Origin: AP-15 sp963781215 | GTDB lineage: Bacteria; Pseudomonadota; Alphaproteobacteria; ATCC43930; CGMCC-115725 | Length of the DNA stretch: 64,000 bases | Direction of reading: 5' to 3' | Assembly (NCBI GenBank): GCA_963781215.1 | Contig: CAWAFE010000007.1 | Coordinates: 1 to 64,000, forward strand | Part shown: piece after piece, positions 17,329 through 27,034 of the stretch | Position numbering within the stretch: position 1 is the stretch's first letter | Layout of the letters: each line of letters begins with the position of its first letter | Made by a program: the position numbers and the translations under genes | Notes under the pieces: model-generated | Databases searched by the model: none | The model's input: the letters and a program-made list of their open reading frames with translations, nothing else | What the model was told of the DNA's origin: nothing

Positions 17329-18501
17329 ATGACAGTGATCAGCGACAATGACAGTCTAGCCCGATTTTGCGCGCGGCAGAAGGGTGCGGATTTTCTCGCG
17401 GTCGATACCGAGTTCATGCGCGAACGCACCTATTGGCCGATCCTGTGCCTGGTGCAGGTGGCTGGCCCCGAGGAGGCCGCTGCGGTCGATGCGCTCGCTC
17501 CCGGGATCGATCTCGGGCCGCTTCTCGCCTTGATGGCGGACGAAGCGATCCCCAAAGTGTTCCATGCCGCGCGTCAGGACGTGGAGATTTTCTTCAATCT
17601 GTCCGGCGCGGTCCCGCAGCCTCTCTTCGATACCCAGATCGCCGCGATGGTCTGCGGCTTTGGCGACGCGGCGAGCTATGAGACGCTGGTCGCCAAGCTC
17701 GCCCGGGCGCCGCTCGACAAATCTTCGCGGTTTACCGATTGGTCGCATCGCCCATTGACCGAGCGCCAAATCAGCTATGCCCTCGCCGATGTCGTGCATC
17801 TGCGCACCGTCTACGAGAGGTTGCAGGAGCAGCTGACGAAGAATGGGCGGGCGAGCTGGTTTGCCGAGGAGATGGCGGGCCTGTCCGATCCGGCTGTGTA
17901 TCGCAGCGAGCCGGGCGAGGCCTGGCGCCGTTTCCGCCTTCGCGGCCGTGTCGACCCTCGTTTCTTCGCCGTTTTGCGCGAAGTGGCGGCCTGGCGTGAA
18001 GCGGCGGCGCAGCAGCGCAACCTGCCGCGTGGGCGCATCGTCCGGGACGAGGCGGTGCTCGAAATCGCCGCGCATCTGCCGAAGACGATCGAGGCGCTGG
18101 CGCGAACCCGCAGCCTCGGGAAGGGGGTTGCCGAGGGCCGGCTCGGCGGCGAGATCCTCGAGGCGGTTCGCAGCGGCCTCGCCAAAGCGGCGACAGCCGG
18201 CCCGCCGGAGCCGACCAAGCCCGATCCCCCCGCCGGTCTCGGCCCGCTGATCGAGCTGCTGCGCGTCCTCGTCAAGCAGCGCTGCGAGGAGCATCGGGTG
18301 GCGCAAAAGCTGGTCGCCTCGGCCGACGACCTCGAAGCCATCGCCGCCGACGACGAGGCGGCGGTGCCGGCGCTTTCCGGCTGGCGCTACGACATTTTCG
18401 GCCGCGACGCGATGGCGCTGAAGCACGGCCGCCTGGCGCTCACGGTTCGGGGAAACCGAGTCGCGCTGGTCGAGGTGCCCGGCCGCGACGGCCTCGTTTA
18501 G
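17329..18501 (+). CDS. rnd: ribonuclease D
   Basis: 3'-5' exoribonuclease of the DEDD-y class acting on tRNA precursors and structured RNA. Exo I is AVDTEFMRERTY (Asp26, Glu28), Exo II lies around KVFHAARQDVEIF, and Exo III is YALADVVHLRTVY. An HRDC domain follows at about residues 205-285 (DPRFFAVLREVAAWREAAAQ). The 390-residue length is normal. It is divergent from aspS, a very common alphaproteobacterial arrangement. The 222 bases after it hold an AT-rich inverted repeat and no gene. Confidence 0.95.
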   Translation: MTVISDNDSLARFCARQKGADFLAVDTEFMRERTYWPILCLVQVAGPEEAAAVDALAPGIDLGPLLALMADEAIPKVFHAARQDVEIFFNLSGAVPQPLFDTQIAAMVCGFGDAASYETLVAKLARAPLDKSSRFTDWSHRPLTERQISYALADVVHLRTVYERLQEQLTKNGRASWFAEEMAGLSDPAVYRSEPGEAWRRFRLRGRVDPRFFAVLREVAAWREAAAQQRNLPRGRIVRDEAVLEIAAHLPKTIEALARTRSLGKGVAEGRLGGEILEAVRSGLAKAATAGPPEPTKPDPPAGLGPLIELLRVLVKQRCEEHRVAQKLVASADDLEAIAADDEAAVPALSGWRYDIFGRDAMALKHGRLALTVRGNRVALVEVPGRDGLV

Positions 18502-18624
18502 CGCAACGCGGGGGCCGCCCCAAAACGACCCTCGAAGAGATGGCCCGGCCAGCGACGCTGCCCGGCCATCCGATCGGGTTGCTCGATCGCCGCTTCCGGA
18601 AAGACCGCCCTCGCCCCGCTGTTA

Positions 18625-18654
18625 TCGCTGTTATTTGCAGGAAAATAACAGCGA
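18625..18654. repeat. AT-rich 12-base inverted repeat
   Basis: Perfect inverted repeat with arms 18625-18636 (TCGCTGTTATTT) and 18643-18654 (AAATAACAGCGA) and a 6-base loop. It is much more AT-rich than its surroundings and lies in the 222-base space between rnd and the FAD monooxygenase, which are convergent. A partial extra copy of the arm (CTGTTATCGCTG) immediately precedes it. The role is unknown: it could be a terminator without a T-run, a mobile-element end or a protein-binding palindrome. Confidence 0.5.
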
Positions 18655-18723
18655 GCGTGTAAGTCCACCTATCCCGGTCCAGACCGGAAAGCGGGTGGCA
18701 CCGGTCGACCAGGTATCATGCAA

Positions 18724-19954
18724 TTATGGCAATTCTGTCCCCACCGATTCGGCGACAGCGCCGCCGGGATATTTCGGCAAGGTCAGCCGGTCGACAAGCC
18801 CGCGGCCGAGGGAGAGGTCGGCGACAAACGGAAACCCAAACACCTTGGAGATCCGATTGCGCATAAAGAGGCCAAACCGCGTCTTTGGCACGAGGGTCCC
18901 GGCAAACCGCTCTGCCGCTTTCTGCTTCCCGTCGATAAACGAGCGCAGGATGCTTTCGTATTGCCCGAATGCTTCCAGATGCCGCCCTCCGGCTTTGGCC
19001 AGCTCGCCTGCCAGCACGTAGGACCCGGTCATCGCCAATGCCGAGCCCTGACCCGCCAGCAGCGACGGACAATAAGCGGCGTCCCCGACCAGCGCCACCC
19101 GGCCCCGCGACCAGCATTCCATCCGGATCTGGCTCACCCGGTCGAAATAAAGCTCCTCGCAGCCATCGAGCGCCTCGAGGATCCGGCCGCATTCCCATCC
19201 GGCCTGCCGATACTCGCGATGCAGCAGGGCCTTCTGGCCGGAAATGTCGTGCGTCTCGACCGGAGGCGGCTCGGCGGCGGCAAACACGAGCAGAAACAGC
19301 GTGCGGTCGTCGCGCATCGGAAAGCGGCCGACCTGCTTGCCGGGAACGCCGTAGCTGACATAGACGCCTTCGTCTCTCGGCCGGTAGCCTTCGACCGAGA
19401 ACGCCGCGACGGCGTGTCGGAGATATCGCTCGACCGAGCCGCCGCTGCCGAAGACCAGATGGCGCACCGCCGAGTGGAGACCGTCGGCGCCGACCAGCAA
19501 ATCGAACGAGCGCGGCGAGGCGTGCTCGAAGGCGACCCTGACCGAATCGCCGGTTTCCTCGATCCCGCGGATGCTGTCGCCGAAAATGACCTCGCATCGG
19601 CCTTCGATCGCGCGGTAGAGCAGCGCGGCAAGATCGGCGCGCGGCAGGCTGACATAGCGCCCGCCGGTCATCCTGCGGAACGCATCGACCTCGAAGCCGC
19701 CGACCCGTCGCCCGCGATCATCGACGAACCGCAATTCCCGGATATGGTAGTCCTCGGCGGGCAAGCTCGGGCAGGAGAGCCATACGCTCGGCGATGTCAT
19801 AGCCCACACCCCAGAAGTCGATGACGTAGCCGGCGGTCCGCAGCTGCGGTGCGCGCTCGACCAAAGTGGGGGTGAAACCTTGTTGCAGCAGCCAATAGGC
19901 CAGGGTCGGGCCGGCAATCCCTGCGCCGGATATCAGGATGGATTGATTTTGCAT
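18724..19954 (-). pseudogene. FAD-dependent monooxygenase, frameshifted
   Basis: Group A flavin monooxygenase (salicylate hydroxylase/TetX-like) split across two frames. The N-terminal part starts at 19954 (MQNQSILISGAGIAGPTLAY, the GxGxxG FAD motif) and runs to ...RMALLPELARR. The rest, from DYHIRELRFVDDRGRRVGG, is in another frame and contains GADGLHSAVR and GDAAYCPSLLAGQGSALAM, the second FAD motif. Removing one G (a C on the plus strand at 19752-19753) joins them with no residue lost or gained relative to relatives I remember. Apart from this indel the gene looks intact, about 410 codons, so it may be a sequence error. Confidence 0.85.
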
Positions 19955-20110
19955 TTGCCGGTTGTGCCGCGGTCGCTGGCTTTTTTTCAACGCCCCGCCG
20001 GCACCGCGGTTCCTCGACGCGGCGGCGCCGGTTCCGGCGACGGCTTGCGCAGTTACCCAGCCCGCCCGATGATCGAAGCCCGTTCCCGCCGGACGGGCAC
20101 CACCCTGAGC

Positions 20111-21634
20111 TCAGCCGCTCAAAGCTCTGCTCCGCTGCCGCTGTCGCCGCTGCGGCGTCGCACCGAGCGAGCGGGCGAGCGCTTCGAGACGGCGCTGCAC
20201 CGCCTCGCCGGCAAAGAGACTGTCGTCGGGCGGGGTTTCGAGAACGAGATTGCGGCCCTCTTGGCGAAGCGATACCTCGGACAAGAGGTCGACGACACCG
20301 CCGCTGAGCGTGTAGGCGAGCCGCAGCGCCAGGCCCAGCGTGCGCACCTGACCGGCCGTTCGGTCGTCGAGTAGGCGGCGGGTCGGATCCTTGATCGGAT
20401 CGTCGGGTGCGCCCGCATAGCGGGCGTGCAGCACCGTGGCGATGAACACCCGGTCGGCGTGGCTGACGGCGGCGAACGGCATCCTCAGGCTGCGCGTGAA
20501 AGCCTGCTCGGCGCGGTAGTCGGGATGATCGCTCCAGGCGATGTCGCCGAGCCAGCAGGCTGCCCGATGCAGCCGCCGCGCCGGCTCGGCCAGGTTGGGG
20601 AATAATGGCGCCGTCCATTCCTGCAGCCGGTCGCCGTCGGCGGCAAAGCGGCTGTGGCTGCGGGCGATCGCCTTGCAGACGGAAATCAGCGGATCGGCAT
20701 CGCGCGCTTCCGGCGGGACGAGCCCATAGGCATACCCCTCGCGCAGCCCGAAAGCCGAGAAAACCACGCGGTACGGTCCGGTCAGGGCGACCAGCTTGCG
20801 CAGGATCAGCGCCGCGAGCGGCGCCATCTCGAGGCGTTTGCGTGGGACCGTTGCGATCCGCTCCAGCGATTTACGCGACTGTCGGCCGACAACCTCGAAG
20901 AAGGCTTCCGCCTCCCGACGCGGGATCGTGTACTGCTGGATGATGTGCAGCGGGTAGCCGGTATGCTCCATGTGCAACCGGGCGAGCGCGCGCGACGCGC
21001 CCCCGACGAGGTATAAATTCTGCCCGGCTGCGGCGCGCCAGACCGAAGCGCGCGCGACCGCGCGCTCGACGGCATCGGACACCGATTTTGCGTTGTCGCC
21101 GAGATCGGCGAGGCGCAGCGCGCCGATCGGCAGGCTTATCCCGCGGCCGATCCCGTTGGCGGGGCTGTCGGACCCGACCCGAACCAGCTCGACGCTGCCG
21201 CCGCCGAGATCGCCGACGATGCCGTTGGCCTCGGGGATGCCGGCGAGAACCCCGGCGGCGGACAACCGCGCTTCCTCGGCCCCGTCGACGATCCTGACCG
21301 GCACGCCGCAGTGGCGCGCGGCCTCGTCGGCGAAAGCGCGGCCGTCGCTGGCGTCGCGCACCGCCGCCGTCGCGAGCACCGCCAGATGATCGACCCCGAT
21401 CGCGCCGGCCAATGCGACGAAGCGGCGCAAATTGGAGAGCGCCGGCGCCACGCCGTCGCGGTTGAGCCGGCCGGTCGAGGCGATCCCCCGCGCAAGGCCG
21501 CACATCACCTTCTCGTTGAGCAGCGGGAAGAGGGCACCGCCCAGACGCTCGAAGATGACGAGCCGCAGCGAGTTGGAGCCCAGATCGATGACACCGATCC
21601 GGGCCGGCGCGCCGATGGGATTGCCGTCCGGCAT
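20111..21634 (-). CDS. ppx: Ppx/GppA family exopolyphosphatase
   Basis: Hydrolyses polyphosphate and possibly pppGpp. The 507-residue product has the acetate/sugar-kinase-like fold signatures GVIDLGSNSLRLVIFE and VGDLGGGSVELV, plus EEARLSAAGVLAG with the catalytic Glu region, and an HD-like C-terminal helical domain (HPDYRAEQAFTRS...SHADRVFIATVLH). The ppk1 stop is only four bases upstream of the ppx start on the same strand, so the two form an operon controlling polyphosphate level. Confidence 0.92.
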   Translation of the reverse strand: MPDGNPIGAPARIGVIDLGSNSLRLVIFERLGGALFPLLNEKVMCGLARGIASTGRLNRDGVAPALSNLRRFVALAGAIGVDHLAVLATAAVRDASDGRAFADEAARHCGVPVRIVDGAEEARLSAAGVLAGIPEANGIVGDLGGGSVELVRVGSDSPANGIGRGISLPIGALRLADLGDNAKSVSDAVERAVARASVWRAAAGQNLYLVGGASRALARLHMEHTGYPLHIIQQYTIPRREAEAFFEVVGRQSRKSLERIATVPRKRLEMAPLAALILRKLVALTGPYRVVFSAFGLREGYAYGLVPPEARDADPLISVCKAIARSHSRFAADGDRLQEWTAPLFPNLAEPARRLHRAACWLGDIAWSDHPDYRAEQAFTRSLRMPFAAVSHADRVFIATVLHARYAGAPDDPIKDPTRRLLDDRTAGQVRTLGLALRLAYTLSGGVVDLLSEVSLRQEGRNLVLETPPDDSLFAGEAVQRRLEALARSLGATPQRRQRQRSRALSG

Positions 21635-21638
21635 TGGA

Positions 21639-23810
21639 TCAGCGAATGACGAGTTTCGGCTGGCCGCGCCGCAGCGCCTTGCCGCGCCCGGAGAGGCTGG
21701 GGTTGGTCATGAAGTAGGTATGCGCGGAGAACGCCTCCTCGCCGGCCGGCACGCGGTGATAGGCGCCGTCTGCCGACAGGCTCCAGCTCTGCAAGGTGTC
21801 GCGCAGGTTGGCGACCATGATCTCGTCGAGGACTTGACGGTGCACGGTCTGATTTTCGATCGGCACCAACGCCTCGACGCGCCAGTCGAAATTGCGCGGC
21901 ATCCAGTCGGCCGAGCTGATGAAGACCTTGGCGCGGTCGGAGGGGAGCTTGCCGCCGTTGCCGAAGCAGACGATCCGGCTATGCTCGAGAAAGCGCCCGA
22001 CGATGCTCTTGACGCGAATATTGTCGGACAGGCCGTGCAGCCCCGGCCGCAGGCAGCAGATGCCACGGATCACCAGATCGATCGCGACCCCGGCCTGGGA
22101 GGCGCGATAGAGCAGGTCGATGATCGCCGGGTCGACGAGCTGGTTCATCTTGGCCCAGATCTGCGCCGGCTTGCCGAGTTTCGCATTGGCGATCTCGGCC
22201 TCGATCAGCTCGACGAGGCGGGTCCGCAGGTTGATCGGCGCGACTGTGACCTTTTCGAGGCTGGCCGGGCTCGCATAGCCGGTCATGAAATTGAACAGCC
22301 GTGCCGCGTCGCGGCACAGCGCCGGATCGCAAGTAAAGAACGAGAGGTCCGTGTACACCTTGGCCGTGTAGGGATGGTAATTGCCGGTTCCGAAATGGAC
22401 GTAGGAGCAGAGCTGACCGCCCTCACGGCGTACCACCAGAGAGACCTTGGCGTGCGTCTTGAGCTGCAAAAAGCCGTAGACGACCTGCACCCCGGCGCGT
22501 TCGAGATCGCGCGCCCAGCGGATATTCGCCTCCTCGTCGAATCGCGCCTTGAGCTCGACCAATGCTGTGACCGATTTGCCGGCCTCGGCGGCTTCGGCCA
22601 GCGCCCGGACGATCGGGCTGTCGTCGCTGGTGCGGTAGAGCGTCTGCTTGATCGCCGCGACCGCCGGGTCGCGCGCCGCCTGAAGCAGGAATTGCACGAC
22701 GACGTCGAAGCTCTCATAGGGATGGTGGACGATGATGTCCTTTTGCCGAATCGCGGCAAAGCAATCCCCGCCGAAATCCCTGATGCGTTCGGGAAAGCGC
22801 GCGTTGTAGGGGGTGAAGATCAGATCGGGGCGCTCGTCGACGATCAGCTGTGCGGTGTCGTCGAGGCCGAGGAGCCCGTCGGAGGCGAAAACATCGGCGG
22901 GCGCCGCATCGAGCTTTTCCATCAGGAAGCGGCGCAGCCCGGCCGGCATCGTGGAATCGACCGCGAGCAGGATCGCATGCCCGCGCCGGCGGCGCTTGAG
23001 CACGGTTTCGTAGAGGCGGACCAGATCCTCCGCCTCCTCCTCGATCTCGACCTCGCTGTCGCGCAATACCCGAAAGACGCCTTGCGCCACGACCGCGAAG
23101 CCCGGGAACAGGTGATCGAGGAAAAGGGCGATCGTCTGCTCGATCGGAAGAAATCGGATCCGGCTCCCCGGCAAGCGGACGAAGCGGTAGATCGAGGAGG
23201 GGATCAGGGTCAGTGCCTGCAGACGGACGCCGTCGCTGACCCGTTCGAGCTCGAGCGCCAGGCCGAAGCCGCGGTTGGCGACGAACGGAAACGGATGCGC
23301 GGGATCGATCGCCAGTGGCGTCAGAACCGGAAACACGTCGGCCATAAAACGGTCTTCGAGCCAAGGTCGGTCGCCGCGCTCGAGCTCGGTCGGGTCGATC
23401 ACGGCGATACCGGCGTCTTCGAGGTGCCGGCGCAGAGCCAGCCAGGTCATTTGCTGGTCCACCATCAGCCGGCCGGTTCGCCGCCGGATCGCGTCAAGCT
23501 GCTGCGCCGGCGTCAAGCCGTCCTGGCTCTGGGTCTTGATGCCGGCGAGGTGTTGGCCTTTCAGACCGGCCACACGCACCATATAGAATTCGTCGAGATT
23601 ATTTGCCGAGATCGATAAAAAGCGCAGCCGCTCCAACAGCGGGTGGCTCGGATTGTCGGCTTCGGCGAGGACGCGCTCGTTAAAGGCGAGCCACGATAGC
23701 TCCCGGTTGATGAAGCGTGACGGGGCATTGGCATCGACCGGCTCGATCTCGACGGGCTGCGCGCTGGTGTTCACCCCGGTCTCCGATGCGGACGGGAAAA
23801 GATTGTGCAA
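21639..23810 (-). CDS. ppk1: polyphosphate kinase 1
   Basis: Reversible transfer of the ATP gamma-phosphate to polyphosphate. The 723-residue protein has the N-terminal domain starting RFINRELSWLAFNERVLAEA, the head domain, and two phospholipase-D-like catalytic domains. The autophosphorylated histidine is His453 in LKTHAK, followed by VHFGTGNYHP and the motif SSADWMPRNFDWRVE near the C-terminus. Length and motifs match the family. It is divergent from sixA with about 85 bases between, and followed at once by ppx. Confidence 0.95.
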   Translation of the reverse strand: MHNLFPSASETGVNTSAQPVEIEPVDANAPSRFINRELSWLAFNERVLAEADNPSHPLLERLRFLSISANNLDEFYMVRVAGLKGQHLAGIKTQSQDGLTPAQQLDAIRRRTGRLMVDQQMTWLALRRHLEDAGIAVIDPTELERGDRPWLEDRFMADVFPVLTPLAIDPAHPFPFVANRGFGLALELERVSDGVRLQALTLIPSSIYRFVRLPGSRIRFLPIEQTIALFLDHLFPGFAVVAQGVFRVLRDSEVEIEEEAEDLVRLYETVLKRRRRGHAILLAVDSTMPAGLRRFLMEKLDAAPADVFASDGLLGLDDTAQLIVDERPDLIFTPYNARFPERIRDFGGDCFAAIRQKDIIVHHPYESFDVVVQFLLQAARDPAVAAIKQTLYRTSDDSPIVRALAEAAEAGKSVTALVELKARFDEEANIRWARDLERAGVQVVYGFLQLKTHAKVSLVVRREGGQLCSYVHFGTGNYHPYTAKVYTDLSFFTCDPALCRDAARLFNFMTGYASPASLEKVTVAPINLRTRLVELIEAEIANAKLGKPAQIWAKMNQLVDPAIIDLLYRASQAGVAIDLVIRGICCLRPGLHGLSDNIRVKSIVGRFLEHSRIVCFGNGGKLPSDRAKVFISSADWMPRNFDWRVEALVPIENQTVHRQVLDEIMVANLRDTLQSWSLSADGAYHRVPAGEEAFSAHTYFMTNPSLSGRGKALRRGQPKLVIR

Positions 23811-23895
23811 AGCTGATCCTACCGTGCCGATATTACCGTGTCAGCTTGGAACGACCGGGAGATCGGACGGCTCGCGACCGGGAGGAGGGCTGAGA

Positions 23896-24417
23896 GTGCA
23901 TATGCTGCATCTGCTGCGCCACGCGAAATCGAGCTGGAAAGGAGATGCCGAGGATCACGAGCGGCGGTTGAGCCGGCGCGGGCGCGAGGCGTCGCGTCTC
24001 GTGGGCAGGCACCTCGCCGCGGCGATCGGCGCACCCGACCTGGTTTTGTGCTCGAGCGCGGCGCGTACCCGCGAAACCCTCGACCTCGTCCTTGCCGGGT
24101 TCGCCCCGCGGCCCCGATGCCTTGTCGAGGACGAACTTTATCTCGCCAACCCGAAAAAATTGCTGGGCCGCCTGTCCCGCCTCGCGGAGGACGAGGGCAA
24201 CGTCCTCCTGATCGGCCACAACCCGGGCATGCACGAGCTGGCGATGATGTTGGCGGAGCCGGGCACGCCGCAGGCTAGCGCACTGGCGTCGGGCAAGTTT
24301 CCGACCGCGGCGCGGGTCAGCCTGCGGATCTCGACGCGCTGGGCGGAGATCGGGGGTGCGCGCCACCCTGTCGTCGACTACGTCACGCCCGAATCGCTGG
24401 CCGAGGGCAAGGGCTGA
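23896..24417 (+). CDS. sixA: SixA-type phosphohistidine phosphatase
   Basis: Histidine phosphatase superfamily protein of about 173 residues. The catalytic RHG-type motif appears as LLRHAKSSW, followed by CSSAARTRETLDL and the second catalytic His in LIGHNPGMHELA. SixA dephosphorylates histidine-phosphorylated proteins, including a phosphotransferase component in E. coli. I prefer the GTG at 23896 because GGAGGAGGG ends seven bases upstream; the ATG at 23902 is the alternative. The last 40 bases overlap the convergent hdaA. The pairing with polyphosphate genes is by position only. Confidence 0.88.
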   Translation: MHMLHLLRHAKSSWKGDAEDHERRLSRRGREASRLVGRHLAAAIGAPDLVLCSSAARTRETLDLVLAGFAPRPRCLVEDELYLANPKKLLGRLSRLAEDEGNVLLIGHNPGMHELAMMLAEPGTPQASALASGKFPTAARVSLRISTRWAEIGGARHPVVDYVTPESLAEGKG

Positions 24418-25079
24418 TCGGTCCACTCCTTCAGCACGCGGCGCGCCAGCGGTATGGTGATCGGGCGCCGGTCGTGAAGCGAGGCCGCGTCGAGCCGGGC
24501 CGCGAGCGCCGCGGCGGCCGCGAAGGAGCGCTCCATGCGGGCGACCAGATAGGCGATCGCCTCGGGTGCTACGCGCAGCTGGCGGTCGGCGAAGTGCTTG
24601 ACAAAGACGGCAGCGAGCAGCGCGTCTTCGGGCGCTCCGATCTCGACCGCGGGCAAGGCACGCAGCCGCGAGCGAAGGTCGGCGAGTGCCACCGGCCATG
24701 ACCCCGGCGCCCGGCGTGCGGTGAGCAGCACGCCGCCACCGGCTTCGAGGCAGGCGTTGTGCAGGTGGAGCAGCACCGGTTCCTCGGCTCGCTCGGCGTC
24801 GTCGACCGCGATCCGATATCGGCTTTTGTCGAGAAGGCGCGGCAGCGACGCCTGCGCCAAGGTCTGGCCGGCGACCAGGGCCGCTGCGGCGCGCTGGCAC
24901 CAAATGTGGGCGAGATGCGTCTTCCCGCTGCCCTCGGGGCCGTGCAGCAGCAATGCAGGGGCAGGCCAGTCGGGCCATCGGTCGATCCAGCCGACCGCCG
25001 CCCGATTGCTGTCCGAGACGAGGAAATCGGCACGGCCGAACGACGTCTTGCGCGGCAGGTCGAGGGGAAGCTGGATCAT
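24378..25079 (-). CDS. hdaA: DnaA regulatory inactivator homologue HdaA
   Basis: AAA+ DnaA-related protein of 233 residues. It starts MIQLPLDLP, which contains a QLPLDL beta-clamp-binding motif, as in Hda. Walker A is GPEGSGKTH at 47-55; the Walker B region IAVDDAE is present; no DnaA DNA-binding domain follows. In alphaproteobacteria HdaA promotes hydrolysis of DnaA-ATP after initiation. The clamp motif at the extreme N-terminus supports the ATG at 25079 over upstream in-frame starts. It is downstream of a pgsA-like gene on the same strand and overlaps the sixA 3' end. Confidence 0.92.
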   Translation of the reverse strand: MIQLPLDLPRKTSFGRADFLVSDSNRAAVGWIDRWPDWPAPALLLHGPEGSGKTHLAHIWCQRAAAALVAGQTLAQASLPRLLDKSRYRIAVDDAERAEEPVLLHLHNACLEAGGGVLLTARRAPGSWPVALADLRSRLRALPAVEIGAPEDALLAAVFVKHFADRQLRVAPEAIAYLVARMERSFAAAAALAARLDAASLHDRRPITIPLARRVLKEWTDQPLPSASDSGVT

Positions 25080-25129
25080 TTGATCGGCATCGGCCAACCA
25101 GCCAGCCTCCGGCCGCTCACCCAGGGCGC

Positions 25130-25690
25130 TCACAACGCCTGCTCCGAGCGGGCGAGGATGCGGGCCCACCGCACCAGATAAGACAGTCCGGAGCCTATCG
25201 TCGTCGCCGCGACAACGAGGCTCAGCAGCAGGTCGAGTGGGCTGGGCTCAAAGCCGAGGCCGCACCGGGCGAGGACAAAGCAAATTAGCGCGATCTGCGC
25301 GCCGGTGTTGATCTTGCTGATGAAGAGGGGCTGGAGCGGCTTTGTCACGGCGATTGCCTGGATCAAGAGAAAGCCGCCGATGATCATCACGTCGCGAAAC
25401 ACCACCAGGATGACGAGCCAGGTCGCTAGCTGGCCGGCGATGCCGAGCGTGACGTAGACGCTGACCAGCAGCACCTTGTCGGCGACCGGGTCCAAGAGCG
25501 CACCGAGCCGCGTGCGGCGGTCGAACCGCTTGGCGATAAAGCCGTCGAGCCCGTCCGAGATGCCGGCGGCGATGAAGACCCAGAACGCCATGCCATAGGC
25601 TCCGCCGAGGATCAGCCAGATCGCCAGCGGCACCAGCAGCAGCCGCCCCAGCGTGATCAGATTAGGAAGGTTCAGCCCGAGCCGGCTCAT
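25130..25690 (-). CDS. CDP-alcohol phosphatidyltransferase (PgsA-like)
   Basis: Inner-membrane phospholipid synthase family, 186 residues with about five membrane helices. The CDP-alcohol motif D-x2-DG-x2-A...G-x3-D-x3-D is complete in DGLDGFIAKRFDRR and GALLDPVADK. The N-terminus LNLPNLITLGRLLLVPLA is typical of phosphatidylglycerophosphate synthase-like proteins. It usually appears beside hdaA and purN in alphaproteobacteria. It could be true PgsA or the second paralogue many alphaproteobacteria carry, so I leave the symbol blank. The start is the ATG at 25690. Confidence 0.88.
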   Translation of the reverse strand: MSRLGLNLPNLITLGRLLLVPLAIWLILGGAYGMAFWVFIAAGISDGLDGFIAKRFDRRTRLGALLDPVADKVLLVSVYVTLGIAGQLATWLVILVVFRDVMIIGGFLLIQAIAVTKPLQPLFISKINTGAQIALICFVLARCGLGFEPSPLDLLLSLVVAATTIGSGLSYLVRWARILARSEQAL

Positions 25691-25733
25691 GATTATGGAT
25701 CCGCTGCCGTCCCGGCATCGCGGCTCGATCGGA

Positions 25734-26915
25734 TCAGCGCGATCGCGCTGCGCCCGGAGGCAGCAGCCGCCACACGGGGTCGCCGCCGCCGAGATCGAGA
25801 TCGAGCCCGGCAAGGGTGGATTTCAGCTGGTCGGGGCCGCCGATATACCTGATCTGGATTTTCGCCTCCTGGCGATTCAGCGACAACAAATCGACCTTGC
25901 GGATCGCCGGCACCGAAGCGAGCCGATCGCGCACCTGGACCCATTCGCCGAGGCTGGTGATCGGAACGACCGCGGAAAGGCTCGCCGGCTGGTTGGATTG
26001 CGAGTTCCCGGTTTGGATATCCGCCGCGGCGATGTCGACCGCCCGTTTTAAGAGATCGCCGGCACTCTCGCCGGGGTTGGCCTCCACGCTCTCGCTCCGG
26101 CTGTCGCTCAAATGGCCGAGGCGATACCGCTTGACGCTGATATCGAGGCCGACGAGCTGGTCGCCGTCCCGGCGCGCGCTCGCCTGCGCCACCACCACCT
26201 CGTCGCCGCCGTTGCGTTGGGCGACGGCGGCAAGCGCGTCGGAGCCGCCGGACGCGGCCTGCGCCGCGTCGATCGCGGCGACATCGCCGGCATCGCCCAG
26301 GGGCAGGCTCAACGGGATGCGCCCGGAGCCCGACGGACGGTGCGCCCAGGCCTCGCGCCACGGGTTCGGATCGTCCCACAGCACGCTTCTTCCGCCATCC
26401 TGATAGATCGGCAGCAGCACGACCGGCTTGGCGCCGCCACCGGGCGCCGCGGGCGTCGTACCGTTGTCGGCTGGGGGGGTCTGGGCGGTCCCGCTGTCGG
26501 CCGGGGCAGCCTGCGCCGCCGGGACCAGCCGGCGCACCTTCGACGGACGAAAGTGGAAGGTGTATTCGGCAAGATAACGCACTGCCGACATCCGTTCGTT
26601 CGCCACTTCGAAATTGTCGACCATGTCGGTGATCGTCTTGTCGCTCAGCTTTGCCACCTGGGTGTTGTCCGAGGTGCCAGACAGCCCTTGGACCACTGCC
26701 GCGAGAGCCCGCCGCTGCCCATCGATCCGGGCGAGGTCGCGCGCCGCGGCGGCCGTATCCGCCGTGGCGTCCACCTTGACGGTCGCCGCGTAAGGGTCTT
26801 CCTGGGCCGATGCGGTGCCCACCGGGATGAACGCGACGAGCAGCAGCAGACCGGTCCCGACGAGGCGTCGGCGCGCCCGCTCGAGGACGACTGCCGAAAC
26901 CCGCGCCCAGGTCAT
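25734..26915 (-). CDS. DUF2066 domain-containing exported protein
   Basis: A 393-residue protein with a signal peptide (hydrophobic about residues 20-33, cleavage near TASAQ). The following segment, VDATADTAAAARDLARIDGQRRALAAVVQGL with IDNFEV-like DMVDNFEVANERMSAVRYLAEYTFHFRP, is the DUF2066 signature. A Pro/Ala-rich linker (about 145-180) separates it from a C-terminal domain ending PVWRLLPPG. The function is unknown; its place between purN and pgsA/hdaA is conserved in several alphaproteobacteria. I use the ATG at 26915, which gives an acceptable signal peptide. Confidence 0.82.
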   Translation of the reverse strand: MTWARVSAVVLERARRRLVGTGLLLLVAFIPVGTASAQEDPYAATVKVDATADTAAAARDLARIDGQRRALAAVVQGLSGTSDNTQVAKLSDKTITDMVDNFEVANERMSAVRYLAEYTFHFRPSKVRRLVPAAQAAPADSGTAQTPPADNGTTPAAPGGGAKPVVLLPIYQDGGRSVLWDDPNPWREAWAHRPSGSGRIPLSLPLGDAGDVAAIDAAQAASGGSDALAAVAQRNGGDEVVVAQASARRDGDQLVGLDISVKRYRLGHLSDSRSESVEANPGESAGDLLKRAVDIAAADIQTGNSQSNQPASLSAVVPITSLGEWVQVRDRLASVPAIRKVDLLSLNRQEAKIQIRYIGGPDQLKSTLAGLDLDLGGGDPVWRLLPPGAARSR

Positions 26916-27034
26916 TGCAAACCGCCTCCGATCCGATACCCTGCGTCGGCGCTCATTCCCCTTTCCGCTCATACAGCAGTCGGCGCCAGGATGCCATCAA
27001 TCGGATATGGGCCGCCCGCCGGCGCGGAGGCGAG

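Noticed and set aside
21432..23618. Long open frame antisense to ppk1 (over 700 codons)
   Set aside because: High GC makes antisense frames open. The sense strand encodes a complete PPK1 with its catalytic His; the antisense translation has no recognisable domain.
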